Below, in pieces: positions 25,928-35,159 of a DNA stretch of 64,000 bases. A program made the position numbers and the translations under genes. The number at the start of each line of letters is the position of its first letter. Positions within the stretch are counted from its first letter, which is position 1. The notes beneath the pieces are model-generated. The model was given only the letters and a program-made list of their open reading frames with translations. It was not told the origin of the DNA and made no database searches. The stretch is taken from contig DGPZ01000181.1 of assembly GCA_002390675.1 (NCBI GenBank), forward strand, positions 20,624 to 84,623, read 5' to 3'. Source of the stretch: Deltaproteobacteria bacterium UBA4427. Its GTDB lineage: Bacteria > Myxococcota_A > UBA9160 > UBA4427.

Positions 25928-27300
25928 CAACGAAGCGGAGACAATTCCGCACCCTCACACATTCCGAGCGCCCCTTCCATCAGCATCTCTTCCCGCTTCG
26001 CATGGCGATAGAAATACCTAACAAACGCCTCATCTCGCTCTGGCCCCGAATCGAGCACCAATTGATGCATAGCTCGATGCCCCTCTTTAACACTCGCAGG
26101 CCTCTTCCCTAACAACTCGCCCATATCATCAAGTTCCTGATCGTCAAAGGCGAGTCCCAAGCGATCCCCATGCTGTAGATGCCGCGCAAGACGCGAAGAG
26201 AACCACATGCGGTTCTTGAGGAACGAATTCTCGATCGCCGGCGACTGTTCCTCTTCGAGGTTCTCGATCAGCATGTCGTAATAGTGCGAGAACCGGGTCT
26301 CGCGGGGCGCTGGAAGATCAACATCTTCTAGTTCGACGCCTGTCGCCTCCGCGAGGGACTGCGCCGTTGTCCTTAGATAGAAGACATGCTGCGCGATCCA
26401 CTCCGCGTGCTCAGTCCCAGCGTGCAAGTTCTCCATCACCGGCGCGAGCGCCATCGGGACAAGGGCCTGCGTCTTCACGTTATAGAACGTGAGCGTATCA
26501 AAATCGATCTCGCGACCGGAGATTTCCGAATAGCGCCGAAGCCGCTCGGCGAAGCGGTCGACCGGAGTGTAAAGGTCACGGGAGCGGATACATGCGATGT
26601 CTGTCATCGGATCTGAGATATGCGCGAGTTCAAAGTCGACGAGCGCAGTCACCCTGCCCTTGTCGAAGAGTAGGTTTCCCGGACCCGTATCGCCCTGGCA
26701 TAACACTGGCTCGACATTTTTCCGAGGCACGTTTCGCCGCAACCACTGACACGCGAAGGTGAGGAGCGGAACCGGCTCGCGCACGCCCGCTTCGTAGGTC
26801 GATTGCCAGACGTCCAGATCGTTAAGCGCGACTTCCTCTGGTGACTTAGGAATCGTGACGTCAGCGTTTTCGAAATGTGAGATATCAACGCTATGCAGCT
26901 GCGCCAAGACCTCTAAAAAGTGCTCCATGATCGAGTCTCGCTCGGATTGATCCGTCACGAGGTTGAAGTTGTCTTCGCCGACTATATGACCGAGGACTGC
27001 GGCTTGCGGGTCCTCGTGAAACGCGAGGACACAAGGGACGGGGACACCCTGCTTATGAAGCACGTCCAGAATCTTTGCCTCGCGCGCCGTGGAATAAATC
27101 TTTACGTAGGAAAATGAGTCGTCCCGCGTTCCACGTACATAGGTCTTTACCTCTTGGCCATCGACCTCGAGGTCCACGAACCACGCATAGCGCCCGCCAG
27201 ACTCTCGCCCCTGGCGTGCGCGTCGAATGATCTTGCCGCCGAGCTCGCCCTCTATCCAGGGAAAGATGGGCTCCCAACGCTCAAGATGTTCGTCGCTCAT
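25927..27300 (-). CDS. APH-type phosphotransferase (ACAD10/11 N-terminal-like)
   Basis: 457 residues. The catalytic loop is QGDTGPGN at 202-209 (Asp204 as base, Asn209 for Mg) and the metal motif is DFELAHISDP starting at Asp222. Both fit the aminoglycoside phosphotransferase/choline kinase fold, in the branch seen in ACAD10/ACAD11, which phosphorylate hydroxyacyl substrates. Aminoglycoside resistance is unlikely in this context. An extra C-terminal helical region (about 320-457) has no known match that I can name. GGAGAG stands just before the ATG. It leads a two-gene operon with the HAD gene, whose ATG overlaps its stop. Confidence 0.82.
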   Translation of the reverse strand: MSDEHLERWEPIFPWIEGELGGKIIRRARQGRESGGRYAWFVDLEVDGQEVKTYVRGTRDDSFSYVKIYSTAREAKILDVLHKQGVPVPCVLAFHEDPQAAVLGHIVGEDNFNLVTDQSERDSIMEHFLEVLAQLHSVDISHFENADVTIPKSPEEVALNDLDVWQSTYEAGVREPVPLLTFACQWLRRNVPRKNVEPVLCQGDTGPGNLLFDKGRVTALVDFELAHISDPMTDIACIRSRDLYTPVDRFAERLRRYSEISGREIDFDTLTFYNVKTQALVPMALAPVMENLHAGTEHAEWIAQHVFYLRTTAQSLAEATGVELEDVDLPAPRETRFSHYYDMLIENLEEEQSPAIENSFLKNRMWFSSRLARHLQHGDRLGLAFDDQELDDMGELLGKRPASVKEGHRAMHQLVLDSGPERDEAFVRYFYRHAKREEMLMEGALGMCEGAELSPLR

Positions 27301-27606
27301 CTGCTCTCCAATCTCCTGGCCGTCCGGTCATCCGGGGCTAGTTCGACACTCGCGCAGCTCGCTCGGGCGCGCCATTCTCGATCGACACGAAAAACATGGA
27401 ACTAGACTTAAATGGCTTCCAGATCCCTTGACCCAACTACCTCGCAGAGCCGAGACGAAGCCTCTATGATGCGGCGCTGGCTGAGCGAGCCATTGCTCGC
27501 CCCATGACGCCACTCCTCACCGGCGGGTTCATATTCGCAGCCGGCACCATCTTCTCCGGCGCCTTCATAATTCCCCGCCGCCATCCCTCAGCCGAGATTC
27601 CAGCAG
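27301..27606 (+). other. Divergent gap between APH gene and DUF5916 gene
   Basis: 306 bp between divergent genes; it should hold both promoters. No convincing hexamer pair, palindrome or small gene was seen. Confidence 0.4.
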
Positions 27607-29943
27607 ATGCATTCCTTCATTCGCGATCCGCGCGCAAACCGGCGCCTCGTGGCCGCAGATTCCCGCTCGCTAAATGCGCTCTTCTTGTTCGTCGCCTTCG
27701 CCAGTCTGATTTTAAGCTTTGCAGGCCCCACGCTTGCAGCCGATGGACCTACCGACACCGCTAACGCCACGCCAGAAAACGCGGCCGATCAGGCCCCCAG
27801 GGTCACCCTCGGCTGGACGGACACGCCCCCCGAACTCGACGGTGTGATGGACGAGGAAGCTTGGCTCGCCGGTGGCCTCATTACAGATCTCCGGCAAGTG
27901 CTCCCCAATTCGGGAGCGCCCCCGAGCCAGCGAACCGAGATCCGCGTGCTCACCGACGGCGACACGCTCTTCATCGGCTTCCGCTGCTACGACACTAATC
28001 CAGAGGAGATTGTTCACAATCGTATGCAAAGGGACACGTTCCCCTACTACGACGATCGCGTCGGCATCACGCTAGACACCTTCTATAGTCGGCGGAACGG
28101 CTATTTCTTCGGTACGAACCCGAACGCTATGCGACACGATGTGTTGCTGGAAGCCGAAAACTTCGAAGTCAGCTGGGACACGATCTGGTATGTCGAAACG
28201 TCCATCGACTCGGAAGGATGGACCGCGGAAGTCGCGATTCCCTTCTCATCTATCGGCTTCGATCCCGAAAGCGAAAAATGGGGCATCAACTTCGAACGCG
28301 GTATTCGGCGAAACGATGAGGATCTCAGATGGTCCAATCATGATGCGCATAACAATGTCGCAGCGATGGGCGTCGCTGGAACTCTGGAAGGCGTAAAAAA
28401 TCTGAACCAGGGCCTGGGCTTCGAACTCACGCCCGGCCTTACGGTTCGACGGGTCGATGGACAGAAGACCGAGCGCTTCGAAGCGGATCCCACCTTCGAT
28501 GGCTTCTACAAGGTTCTGCCTTCGGTGACCGCGGCGGTTACGGCCAACACCGACTTCGGCCAGGTCGAGTCGGACGATATTCAGATCAACGATGACCGCT
28601 TCGCTCTCTTCTTTCCGGAGAAGCGCGACTTCTTTCTCGAAGACGGACTGATCTTCGATTTTGGCGACATCAGTCAGAACGGTCGCCCCTTCTTCTCCCG
28701 ACGCATCGGCTTCAATCCTGGAGGCCCCGTCCGGATTCAGGGCGGCGGCAAGATCACGGGACGACTCGGACCTGTAAAATTCGGCGTCCTCGACACGTTC
28801 GTGGAGCAAAAGAACGGGATCGAGGACCGAAATCTCTTCGTCGGCCGCGCGGCCATGAACGTGCTCGGCGAATCAACCCTTGGCATGATCGTCACCCACG
28901 GCAATCCCGACGGAAGTCGCGCCCGAAACCCGAGCCAAGGACCCGCTCTCGACCCTGTTACTGGAGCCGGAGGCGGTCGCGCATCAACGACGGTCGGAGC
29001 CGATTTCCTCTACCGGAACACGAATTTCCTAGGAACCGGCAAAGCAGCTCGCGCCAGCCTCTGGTGGGCCAAGAGCATCGAGTCGGGGCTCGATGGCGGT
29101 CGCAATAACGGATACGGCATTAAGCTCGAATACCCGAACGACCGGATTAATTGGCTCGTCGGCTACGAAGAACTCCAAGAGGACTATGCGCCGCGACTGG
29201 GCTTCGTTAATCGAAACGATATTAGGCACACGTTCGCGTCGGGCCGTTACCGACATCGGCCGACGAGCGGCCCCTTCCGCACGATCGATCATGAGATCTT
29301 CGGCCAGATCTACGTCGACTCCGGCAACGAAATCGAGACGATCAACATGCGCTTCGTGCCGATCAAGTTCACGACCCCGATCGATGATGGATTCGATTTC
29401 CGATATCGATTCCGACACGAAGATGTTCGTTCCGCCATCCCCAACTTCGATATCCCGCGCGACAAGTACACCTTCCACGAAATCGGCGCGAGGCTGTTTA
29501 CGAGCCGGAATCGACCTTTCCGACTCGAAACCGAGGTCTGGTATGGCAGCTATTTCGACGGCACACGCACGCGCGTCGACGTCGATCTGGAATATCGCCC
29601 CTCTCATTATCTCTTCGTCGAAATCGAGTACGAGTTCCGAGATATCAATTTGCCCAAGGCAGGATCACTCCTCATGGGAAGCCCCGATCGAAACGATCGC
29701 GACCTGCAACTCGTTCGCCTCAAATTTGATCTCATATTTACGCCCAACATCACCTGGTCAAATTTCGTTCAGTACGACAACCGCAGCGACTCCGCTGGCC
29801 TAAACAGTCGCTTCCGCTACATCCTGCGCGATGGCCGCGAATTCTTTATTGTCTTGAATCAAGGCGTCGTGACGAACGACAATGATCTCGAATTCACGCG
29901 TACCGAAACTCTTATTAAGGGCGTCTGGACTTTCACGTTCTAG
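27607..29943 (+). CDS. DUF5916 outer-membrane protein with CBM9-like domain
   Basis: 778 residues. A signal peptide (about 1-45, hydrophobic LFLFVAFASLILSFAG, cleavage near LAA-DG) is followed by a carbohydrate-binding family-9-like sandwich domain (about 52-260, starting TPPELDGVMDEEAW and including GWTAEVAIPFSSIGF). The rest is the DUF5916 beta-rich region with alternating aromatic strands, and the protein ends in Phe, as outer-membrane barrels do. The function is unknown; members are often proposed to be surface or glycan-associated. The start has only a weak ribosome site. It is followed 22 nt later by a crotonase, but a functional link is doubtful. Confidence 0.85.
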   Translation: MHSFIRDPRANRRLVAADSRSLNALFLFVAFASLILSFAGPTLAADGPTDTANATPENAADQAPRVTLGWTDTPPELDGVMDEEAWLAGGLITDLRQVLPNSGAPPSQRTEIRVLTDGDTLFIGFRCYDTNPEEIVHNRMQRDTFPYYDDRVGITLDTFYSRRNGYFFGTNPNAMRHDVLLEAENFEVSWDTIWYVETSIDSEGWTAEVAIPFSSIGFDPESEKWGINFERGIRRNDEDLRWSNHDAHNNVAAMGVAGTLEGVKNLNQGLGFELTPGLTVRRVDGQKTERFEADPTFDGFYKVLPSVTAAVTANTDFGQVESDDIQINDDRFALFFPEKRDFFLEDGLIFDFGDISQNGRPFFSRRIGFNPGGPVRIQGGGKITGRLGPVKFGVLDTFVEQKNGIEDRNLFVGRAAMNVLGESTLGMIVTHGNPDGSRARNPSQGPALDPVTGAGGGRASTTVGADFLYRNTNFLGTGKAARASLWWAKSIESGLDGGRNNGYGIKLEYPNDRINWLVGYEELQEDYAPRLGFVNRNDIRHTFASGRYRHRPTSGPFRTIDHEIFGQIYVDSGNEIETINMRFVPIKFTTPIDDGFDFRYRFRHEDVRSAIPNFDIPRDKYTFHEIGARLFTSRNRPFRLETEVWYGSYFDGTRTRVDVDLEYRPSHYLFVEIEYEFRDINLPKAGSLLMGSPDRNDRDLQLVRLKFDLIFTPNITWSNFVQYDNRSDSAGLNSRFRYILRDGREFFIVLNQGVVTNDNDLEFTRTETLIKGVWTFTF

Positions 29944-29965
29944 AAACCACTACCAGGAAAATGTT

Positions 29966-30781
29966 ATGTCCACGTCCCACGAATTGGTCCGCCAAGCCCG
30001 CCACGGTGACGTCGTTACTGTGCACTTCAACGATCCGGGTCGCCTGAATGCCATGACACGCGATATGGGCGAAGCCTTCCGCGATACGGTCGCCGAGCTC
30101 GCTACGGACGAGTCGCTCCGTGCGGTCGTGATAACGGGTGAGGGACGCGCATTCTCAGCGGGCGGTGACCTCGTCATGCTTCAAGAGCAGGCGGATCTGG
30201 GTGCCGCCGCGCCGGGCCGAGCCTGGCGCGGGATCCGCGACACGATGAGCAGCTTCTATCGGCTCTTTCTGTCGGTTCGAGACCTGCCCTGCCCCACGAT
30301 CGCGGCACTCAACGGCCATGCCATCGGCGCCGGCTTCTGCGTCGCTCTCGGCTGCGACTTCCGGTACACCGCCAATGAAGCCAAACTCGGCCTCAACTTC
30401 ACCCGGCTCGGCGTTCACCCCGGAATGGCCGCCACCTGGAATCTCCCGCGACTCGTTGGCCCCGCTCTCGCTGCCGAATTGCTCTATACGAGTCGAATCA
30501 TCGACGGCGAAGAGGCCCTGCGCGTCGGCCTCGCGAACCGGGCAATGCCTCGGGAATCAGTCCTGGCTGAAGCCCAGGCCACCGCCGCGGAAATCGCTGA
30601 GAACGCGCCGCTCGCGGTGCGCGCCGTCAAACAGGCTCTCCGTCGTAGCGAGTCCAGCTCGATAGAGGACCAACTGCAGTTTGAGGCGAGTGAGCAGGCC
30701 AAGCATTTCGAGTCAAAGGACGCACAGGAAGGGATCGCCGCTGTCAGAGAGAAGCGCGACCCGTCTTTTGAAGGGCGCTGA
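29966..30781 (+). CDS. Enoyl-CoA hydratase/isomerase family protein (crotonase fold)
   Basis: 271 residues from ATG 29966, which has AGGA 7 nt upstream; the longer frame to 29882 overlaps the preceding gene and lacks a site. The oxyanion-hole motif GRAFSAGGDL and GHAIGAGFCVALGCD are typical of the fold. By eye-alignment with rat mitochondrial enoyl-CoA hydratase both catalytic glutamates are replaced (Glu144 by Cys, Glu164 by Phe in LNFTRLG), so classical hydration is doubtful; isomerase or other crotonase chemistry is more likely. Confidence 0.85.
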   Translation: MSTSHELVRQARHGDVVTVHFNDPGRLNAMTRDMGEAFRDTVAELATDESLRAVVITGEGRAFSAGGDLVMLQEQADLGAAAPGRAWRGIRDTMSSFYRLFLSVRDLPCPTIAALNGHAIGAGFCVALGCDFRYTANEAKLGLNFTRLGVHPGMAATWNLPRLVGPALAAELLYTSRIIDGEEALRVGLANRAMPRESVLAEAQATAAEIAENAPLAVRAVKQALRRSESSSIEDQLQFEASEQAKHFESKDAQEGIAAVREKRDPSFEGR

Positions 30782-31347
30782 TCAAGCTCTGACCGCCACA
30801 AGATCGACGAAGCGAGGTCATTTACGACGCTCGCGCCCCGCTTAATGCAGACATAACCCGCTCAACCGACACTATTTGGTGACGAACACCACAGACATCG
30901 CTTTTGGAACCATAGAAGATACGAGCGGGTCTCAAGTCCTGCGCCCATCGCTCGACAAGAGAAGTGTCGAAACGAGGTCGCCAGTCGATACCCGAGTGGT
31001 CTCCACTTGAAGCCCCGTATGACTTTGACCCCAACTGATTCCCGGAAGGATCCCATCGTGACTCGCGCCCTGCTCAACCAGCAACTCTGGCTAACCCTGA
31101 CCTACTTTGGCCTCTTGACGCTTATGGCGCGAGGCTTCGCGGCTTAATACCCGACTCGCTCGACCGCGTTCGACTCCGCTTTATCCAAGGGGACCAGCAC
31201 GAGGACGCGTTCGACAGGCTTCTCTTCGGCCATCCTTCGAAACAAGGCCAGGCAGAGACTCGCTTACCCCCGCTTCACGGGTGGCGAGGGGCAGCAGAAA
31301 GCCGGACGACCCGCCGAATGAACGGCCGGCCGCCCGGAAACTCCGTG
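30782..31347 (+). other. Gap between crotonase and ndk with possible small ORFs
   Basis: 566 bp. Two short convergent frames meet here: a plus-strand GTG frame 31058-31147 with a strong ribosome site (listed separately), and a minus-strand 29-codon frame 31144-31233 beginning MAEEKPVERV with a natural-looking composition but only a weak site. The remainder shows nothing recognisable. Confidence 0.4.
31058..31147 (+). CDS. Possible 29-residue membrane peptide
   Basis: GTG start with GGAAGGA 7 nt upstream. The 29-residue product ends in a hydrophobic stretch (LWLTLTYFGLLTLMARGF) long enough for one membrane helix. An in-frame ATG at 31019 would give 42 residues but lacks a site. No homologue is known to me; evidence is only the ribosome site and hydrophobicity. 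Confidence 0.3.
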   Translation: MTRALLNQQLWLTLTYFGLLTLMARGFAA

Positions 31348-31785
31348 CTAGAGCGCTTCCGTAATGCCGGAGATCTCGTTGGCATTGAAGAAGTAGGATG
31401 TCTCGAGCTTCGCCGTTTCGGGCGCGTCGGATCCGTGGGTCGCATTCTGCTCGATGTCGGTGCCAAAATCGCCACGCATCGTGCCGGCGGGTGCCTCGTT
31501 CGAATTCGTCGGTCCCATCAGGTCGCGCCACTGCTTAATCGCGCCCTCACCCTCAAGAATCATCGCGACGACGGGGCCGGACGTCATGAACGTCACGAGT
31601 TCGCCGAAGAAGGGACGTTCCTTGTGCACTGCGTAAAAGCCCTGCGCGCCTTGCTCGGACAGCTGCATCTTCTTCATGGCAACGACCGTGAGGCCGTTCT
31701 CTTCAATACGGGCAATGATTTGACCGGCCACCTTCTTGGCGACGGCGTCGGGCTTAATGATGGCGAAGGTGCGCTCTACGGCCAT
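31348..31785 (-). CDS. ndk: Nucleoside diphosphate kinase
   Basis: 145 residues, standard length. The active-site block NATHGSD places the phosphohistidine at His117, the canonical number, and the N-terminal ERTFAIIKPDAV is diagnostic. It equilibrates NTP/NDP pools. The start is ATG 31785 because AGGAGAA lies 8 nt upstream; the longer open frame to 31878 adds 31 residues unlike the family. Confidence 0.97.
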   Translation of the reverse strand: MAVERTFAIIKPDAVAKKVAGQIIARIEENGLTVVAMKKMQLSEQGAQGFYAVHKERPFFGELVTFMTSGPVVAMILEGEGAIKQWRDLMGPTNSNEAPAGTMRGDFGTDIEQNATHGSDAPETAKLETSYFFNANEISGITEAL

Positions 31786-32094
31786 GATTCGTTCTCCTAT
31801 TTCGGCCCTTCGGCCGCGCCTCTCGGCGATCGGGTGACACTTCCCCCCACGAGTCAATCCGGGGTCGGCAGCGTTCAAGGTTGGATTCGAGGTCGAGGCG
31901 ACTCATTTGGCCGCCTCGGATGGGCCCAGGACGGCGTCCGGGCCTCTGCGGCGGCGGAACGTAGCGGAGATTCCGCCAGAAACGTGTGAATCGACCCGTG
32001 TTTTTCGAAGTGAGGGATAGACCTATTATCCGGTTGGCCCCGAGGTCGACGACCTGCGACTCTTCCGGCGCCCTGCCTGGAAGTCCTGACCTTC
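31786..32094 (+). other. Divergent ndk / msbA promoter region
   Basis: 309 bp between divergent genes. It contains a strong bulged hairpin at about 31922-31944 (GGCCCAGGAC paired with GTCCGGGCC), which may be a leader structure for either gene. No small gene is supported. Confidence 0.4.
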
Positions 32095-33999
32095 GTGAAC
32101 CAAGACGACTCACATCTAACGCCCGTGCCCGCCCCTGATCCGGCAGCCCCACTGCCTACGGACAAGGCCGGGGCTCCGCCCGGTGCCTTGCGCGATATCG
32201 CCCGTTTGCTCGGGCTATCCCTCCGTTATTGGGAGTCACTCGTTGCGGTGATCCTGCTCGGCTTCGTGCTTGCCGCGACGCGCTACGTACGCGGCTGGCT
32301 GATCCAACCGCTTCTCGATGATGTTGCCCTTCCCCTTACGGCCCAAGGGCTTGATTGGGAGGCGGCCAGTCCGCTGCTCTCGGATATCGGCCTGATCCTC
32401 GCGGCCACTTTTATCCTGTCTCCCTTTGCCGTCCTCGGTCGAGGCTATTTTGCGGAGTGGAGCGCCGCACGCGTACGACAGCGCGTCGACATCGCCGTCG
32501 CGAAAAAATTCCTCCATGTCCCGCTCAAAGTCTTTAGGGACGGCTCTAGCGGCGACTTCATGTCCCGAGCGATGGCAGATGCGCAGATCGCATGCCAGGC
32601 CGTCACCCTCGTCTACAAAGATGTCCTGATCAACGCCCAGATGCTAGTCGGTGGCGTGGCCATGATGGTATGGCTGAGCTGGGAACTAACGATCTTGGCG
32701 ATGCTTGCGGTACCGCCTTTTTCAGCGATCTTGAATCATTTCATGACGCGGCTTCTGAAGAACGCGACTCGACGCCAGGAGACCCAAGCAGACCTCTCGG
32801 ATCGCTTAATCGCGATCCTTTCCGGTATCAAAGTCATTAAGGTCTTCCGAGGCCAAGCCGTCGAGCAATCCGCGTTTAACGGCGAAGCTGGGAAATATTT
32901 CCGGCGCCACATGAAGGTGATGAAAAATGCCGCCATAGCGAAGGCGGCAAGCGAGGCGATGTATCCCATCGTCGGCGTCGCAGTCATGGGCTTCGGCGGC
33001 TATGCAGTTGTATCAGACCTCTTCGGCCTCACCCTCGGTAAGCTCACAACCTTCGGATACACCCTCACGATCATCTACAAGCCGGTTAAGAGCCTCACAT
33101 TATCAGTTCCCCGGATGCTTGAGTCAGTGGGAAGCGCCAGGCGCCTCTTCGAGATTCTCGACTTGGGCGAGGAGATAGCGGATCGACCTAACGCCGGGGA
33201 TATGACGGGGCTCACCCGGGACATTCGTTTTCGCGGTGTGAGTTTCGACTATCATGCCGCGCGTCGTGGCAAGCCCGGCCAAAGCGACGAGGTCCTCGGA
33301 CGTCCCGTACTCGACGGGATTGATCTCCACGTTCAGGCCGGTGAAGTGATCGCCGTAGTCGGTCGGACCGGTGCTGGAAAATCGACGCTCGTCGAACTCG
33401 TCCTTCGCTTCCACGACCCGACGAAAGGCTCGATCGAAGTCGACGGCATCGACCTCCGCGACCTCAAAAGAACCTCGTTCCTCGACAATGTCGCCCTCGT
33501 AACCCAAGAGCCCTTCCTCTTCGACGAATCGATTCGAGAGAATATCCGGTACGGCCGCCCAGAGTCTTCGGATGAAGAAGTGCACGCAGCCGCAGTCGCT
33601 GCCTCCGCGGACGACTTCATTACAGACCTACCAGAGGGCTACGACACGCTCGCAGGTGAATTCGGATTGCGCCTCTCGGGTGGACAACGCCAGCGGATCA
33701 CCATCGCCCGGGCCATTCTCGCGAACGCTTCTATCCTGGTCTTTGACGAAGCGACAAGCGCCCTAGACGCCCAGACCGAGCGCGCCGTACAAGAGGCCAT
33801 CGAGGGGTTGCGCGGCCAACGCACGATATTCCTCGTCGCACATCGTCTCTCAACGATCGAACGCGCCGATCGAATCGTCGTGCTCGATCAAGGCCGGATC
33901 GCTGAAACAGGAGACCATGCGTTTCTCGTCGAAAAGGGCGGCATCTACAGCCAGCTGATAGGTGCACAAAGCGCGCAGGCCAGCGGGACGACCGGTTAG
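32095..33999 (+). CDS. msbA: MsbA-like ABC exporter (fused TMD-NBD)
   Basis: 634 residues. A Pro-rich cytoplasmic N-terminus (1-38) is followed by six membrane segments in an ABC type-1 exporter domain (about 40-330), then a nucleotide-binding domain with Walker A GRTGAGKST near 424, Q-loop TQEPFLF, signature LSGGQRQR near 527, Walker B ILVFDEATSALD and the switch His in VAHRLSTI. The domain order and similarity match lipid A/phospholipid flippases such as MsbA, but multidrug exporters share this plan. The GTG start has GGAAG about 12 nt upstream. It converges on the oxidoreductase gene. Confidence 0.8.
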   Translation: MNQDDSHLTPVPAPDPAAPLPTDKAGAPPGALRDIARLLGLSLRYWESLVAVILLGFVLAATRYVRGWLIQPLLDDVALPLTAQGLDWEAASPLLSDIGLILAATFILSPFAVLGRGYFAEWSAARVRQRVDIAVAKKFLHVPLKVFRDGSSGDFMSRAMADAQIACQAVTLVYKDVLINAQMLVGGVAMMVWLSWELTILAMLAVPPFSAILNHFMTRLLKNATRRQETQADLSDRLIAILSGIKVIKVFRGQAVEQSAFNGEAGKYFRRHMKVMKNAAIAKAASEAMYPIVGVAVMGFGGYAVVSDLFGLTLGKLTTFGYTLTIIYKPVKSLTLSVPRMLESVGSARRLFEILDLGEEIADRPNAGDMTGLTRDIRFRGVSFDYHAARRGKPGQSDEVLGRPVLDGIDLHVQAGEVIAVVGRTGAGKSTLVELVLRFHDPTKGSIEVDGIDLRDLKRTSFLDNVALVTQEPFLFDESIRENIRYGRPESSDEEVHAAAVAASADDFITDLPEGYDTLAGEFGLRLSGGQRQRITIARAILANASILVFDEATSALDAQTERAVQEAIEGLRGQRTIFLVAHRLSTIERADRIVVLDQGRIAETGDHAFLVEKGGIYSQLIGAQSAQASGTTG

Positions 34000-34031
34000 G
34001 CGAGAGCTGTCTGCGACGACCCTCAGTCCGC

Positions 34032-35012
34032 CTAGCGAACGGACAGAATCACCTTCCCGAAATGAGTGCTCGCCTTGAGCATTCTATGTGCCTCGGGCGC
34101 GTCCGCGAGCGGAAATACCTGATGAATCACAGGACGAATCTTCCCAACCGCTAGGTCATCGCCGAAGCGTTCAAGGAACGCGGATACAATCCCAGCCTTT
34201 TGCGCGTCAGAGCGTGTCCTCAGCGTCGACCCCAATACGCGAAGTCGCCGCGTAAGAAGTGCGCCGAGTGAAATCTCCGCCTTCGCGCCGCCCATCAAAC
34301 CGATCAACACGAGCGCTCCGTCAGTCGCCAACGAGTTCAGGTTGCCCTCTAGATAGGAGGCTCCGATCGAATCGAGTACGACATCGACGCCACGACCGTC
34401 CGTTGTTTTCTTCACGACCTCGACCCAGTCCTCGTCGCGATAGTTCGCTACCGCATCCGCTCCGATTTCGAGACATCGAGCGCATTTCTCCGCACTGCCA
34501 GCGGTGGCAATGACTTTTCCGCCGGCACGCTTAACGAGGTCAATCGTCGTCGTGCCAATTCCGCTTCCGCCGCCATGCACGAGAACGGTTCCGCCCTGGG
34601 GCAGATCGCCCAGCTGGAAGACGTTCAAGAAGACGGTCAGCAACGTCTCTGTTAGGCCTGCCCCTTCTTCAAAAGACAAAGCATCCGGCAAAGCAATCGC
34701 CGACCCGGCGTCGACTACAACTTCTTCGGCGTAGCCACCTCCAGGGAGCAGCGCCATCACGCGGTCGCCCATAGCGAAACTCTCTACGCCGTCTCCAATC
34801 TCCGTCACAACGCCTGAGCACTCGAGACCTAGCGTAGGCGGCGCGCCCGGCGGAGGAGGATAAAAGCCCTGTCTTTGCAAAAGGTCCGCGCGGTTTACGC
34901 CTGATGCATGGTTCTCAATTCGAATTGCGCCTGCGCGGATCGACGCGGGGGGCGCCTCCCCGATCTTCATGCAGTTCTCGTCTCCGGGCTCGTCGATCAA
35001 AATGGCTCTCAT
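34032..35012 (-). CDS. NADPH:quinone oxidoreductase, PIG3 family (MDR)
   Basis: 326 residues from ATG 35012; the longer open frame adds a sequence unlike the family. A zinc-less medium-chain dehydrogenase: GroES-like N-terminal half with NRADLLQRQGFYPPPPGAP (the PIG3 signature) and GLECSGVV, then a Rossmann half with VHGGGSGIGTTTIDL. It probably reduces quinones or enals with NADPH. Divergent from a secreted-protein gene; a perfect 14-bp palindrome lies 101 bp upstream of its start. Confidence 0.9.
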   Translation of the reverse strand: MRAILIDEPGDENCMKIGEAPPASIRAGAIRIENHASGVNRADLLQRQGFYPPPPGAPPTLGLECSGVVTEIGDGVESFAMGDRVMALLPGGGYAEEVVVDAGSAIALPDALSFEEGAGLTETLLTVFLNVFQLGDLPQGGTVLVHGGGSGIGTTTIDLVKRAGGKVIATAGSAEKCARCLEIGADAVANYRDEDWVEVVKKTTDGRGVDVVLDSIGASYLEGNLNSLATDGALVLIGLMGGAKAEISLGALLTRRLRVLGSTLRTRSDAQKAGIVSAFLERFGDDLAVGKIRPVIHQVFPLADAPEAHRMLKASTHFGKVILSVR

Positions 35013-35112
35013 GACGCGGGAGTCTAGGGCATGCAGAAGCCAGCAGTGAATACGCAGGGTCCAAGCAATAAGGGGGAATAAGGAAAGCGGATCGCTCCCG
35101 GACATCGGGGAC

Positions 35113-35126
35113 GTGACCTAGGTCAC
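35113..35126. promoter_or_regulatory. Perfect palindrome GTGACCTAGGTCAC
   Basis: A 14-bp perfect palindrome in the divergent region between the PIG3-type gene and the secreted-protein gene, 34 bp before the latter's ATG. Size and symmetry suit a dimeric repressor; no cognate regulator is identified. Confidence 0.55.
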
Positions 35127-35159
35127 GCGGGCGATTTCCTTATTTCGCCGAAGAACTTC

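Noticed and set aside
25927..27300. Aminoglycoside resistance gene
   Set aside because: The APH fold is shared by many metabolic kinases; coupling to a HAD gene and similarity to ACAD10/11-type proteins point to metabolism.
31181..31531. 116-codon minus-strand frame
   Set aside because: It overlaps ndk out of frame and has no motif or ribosome site.
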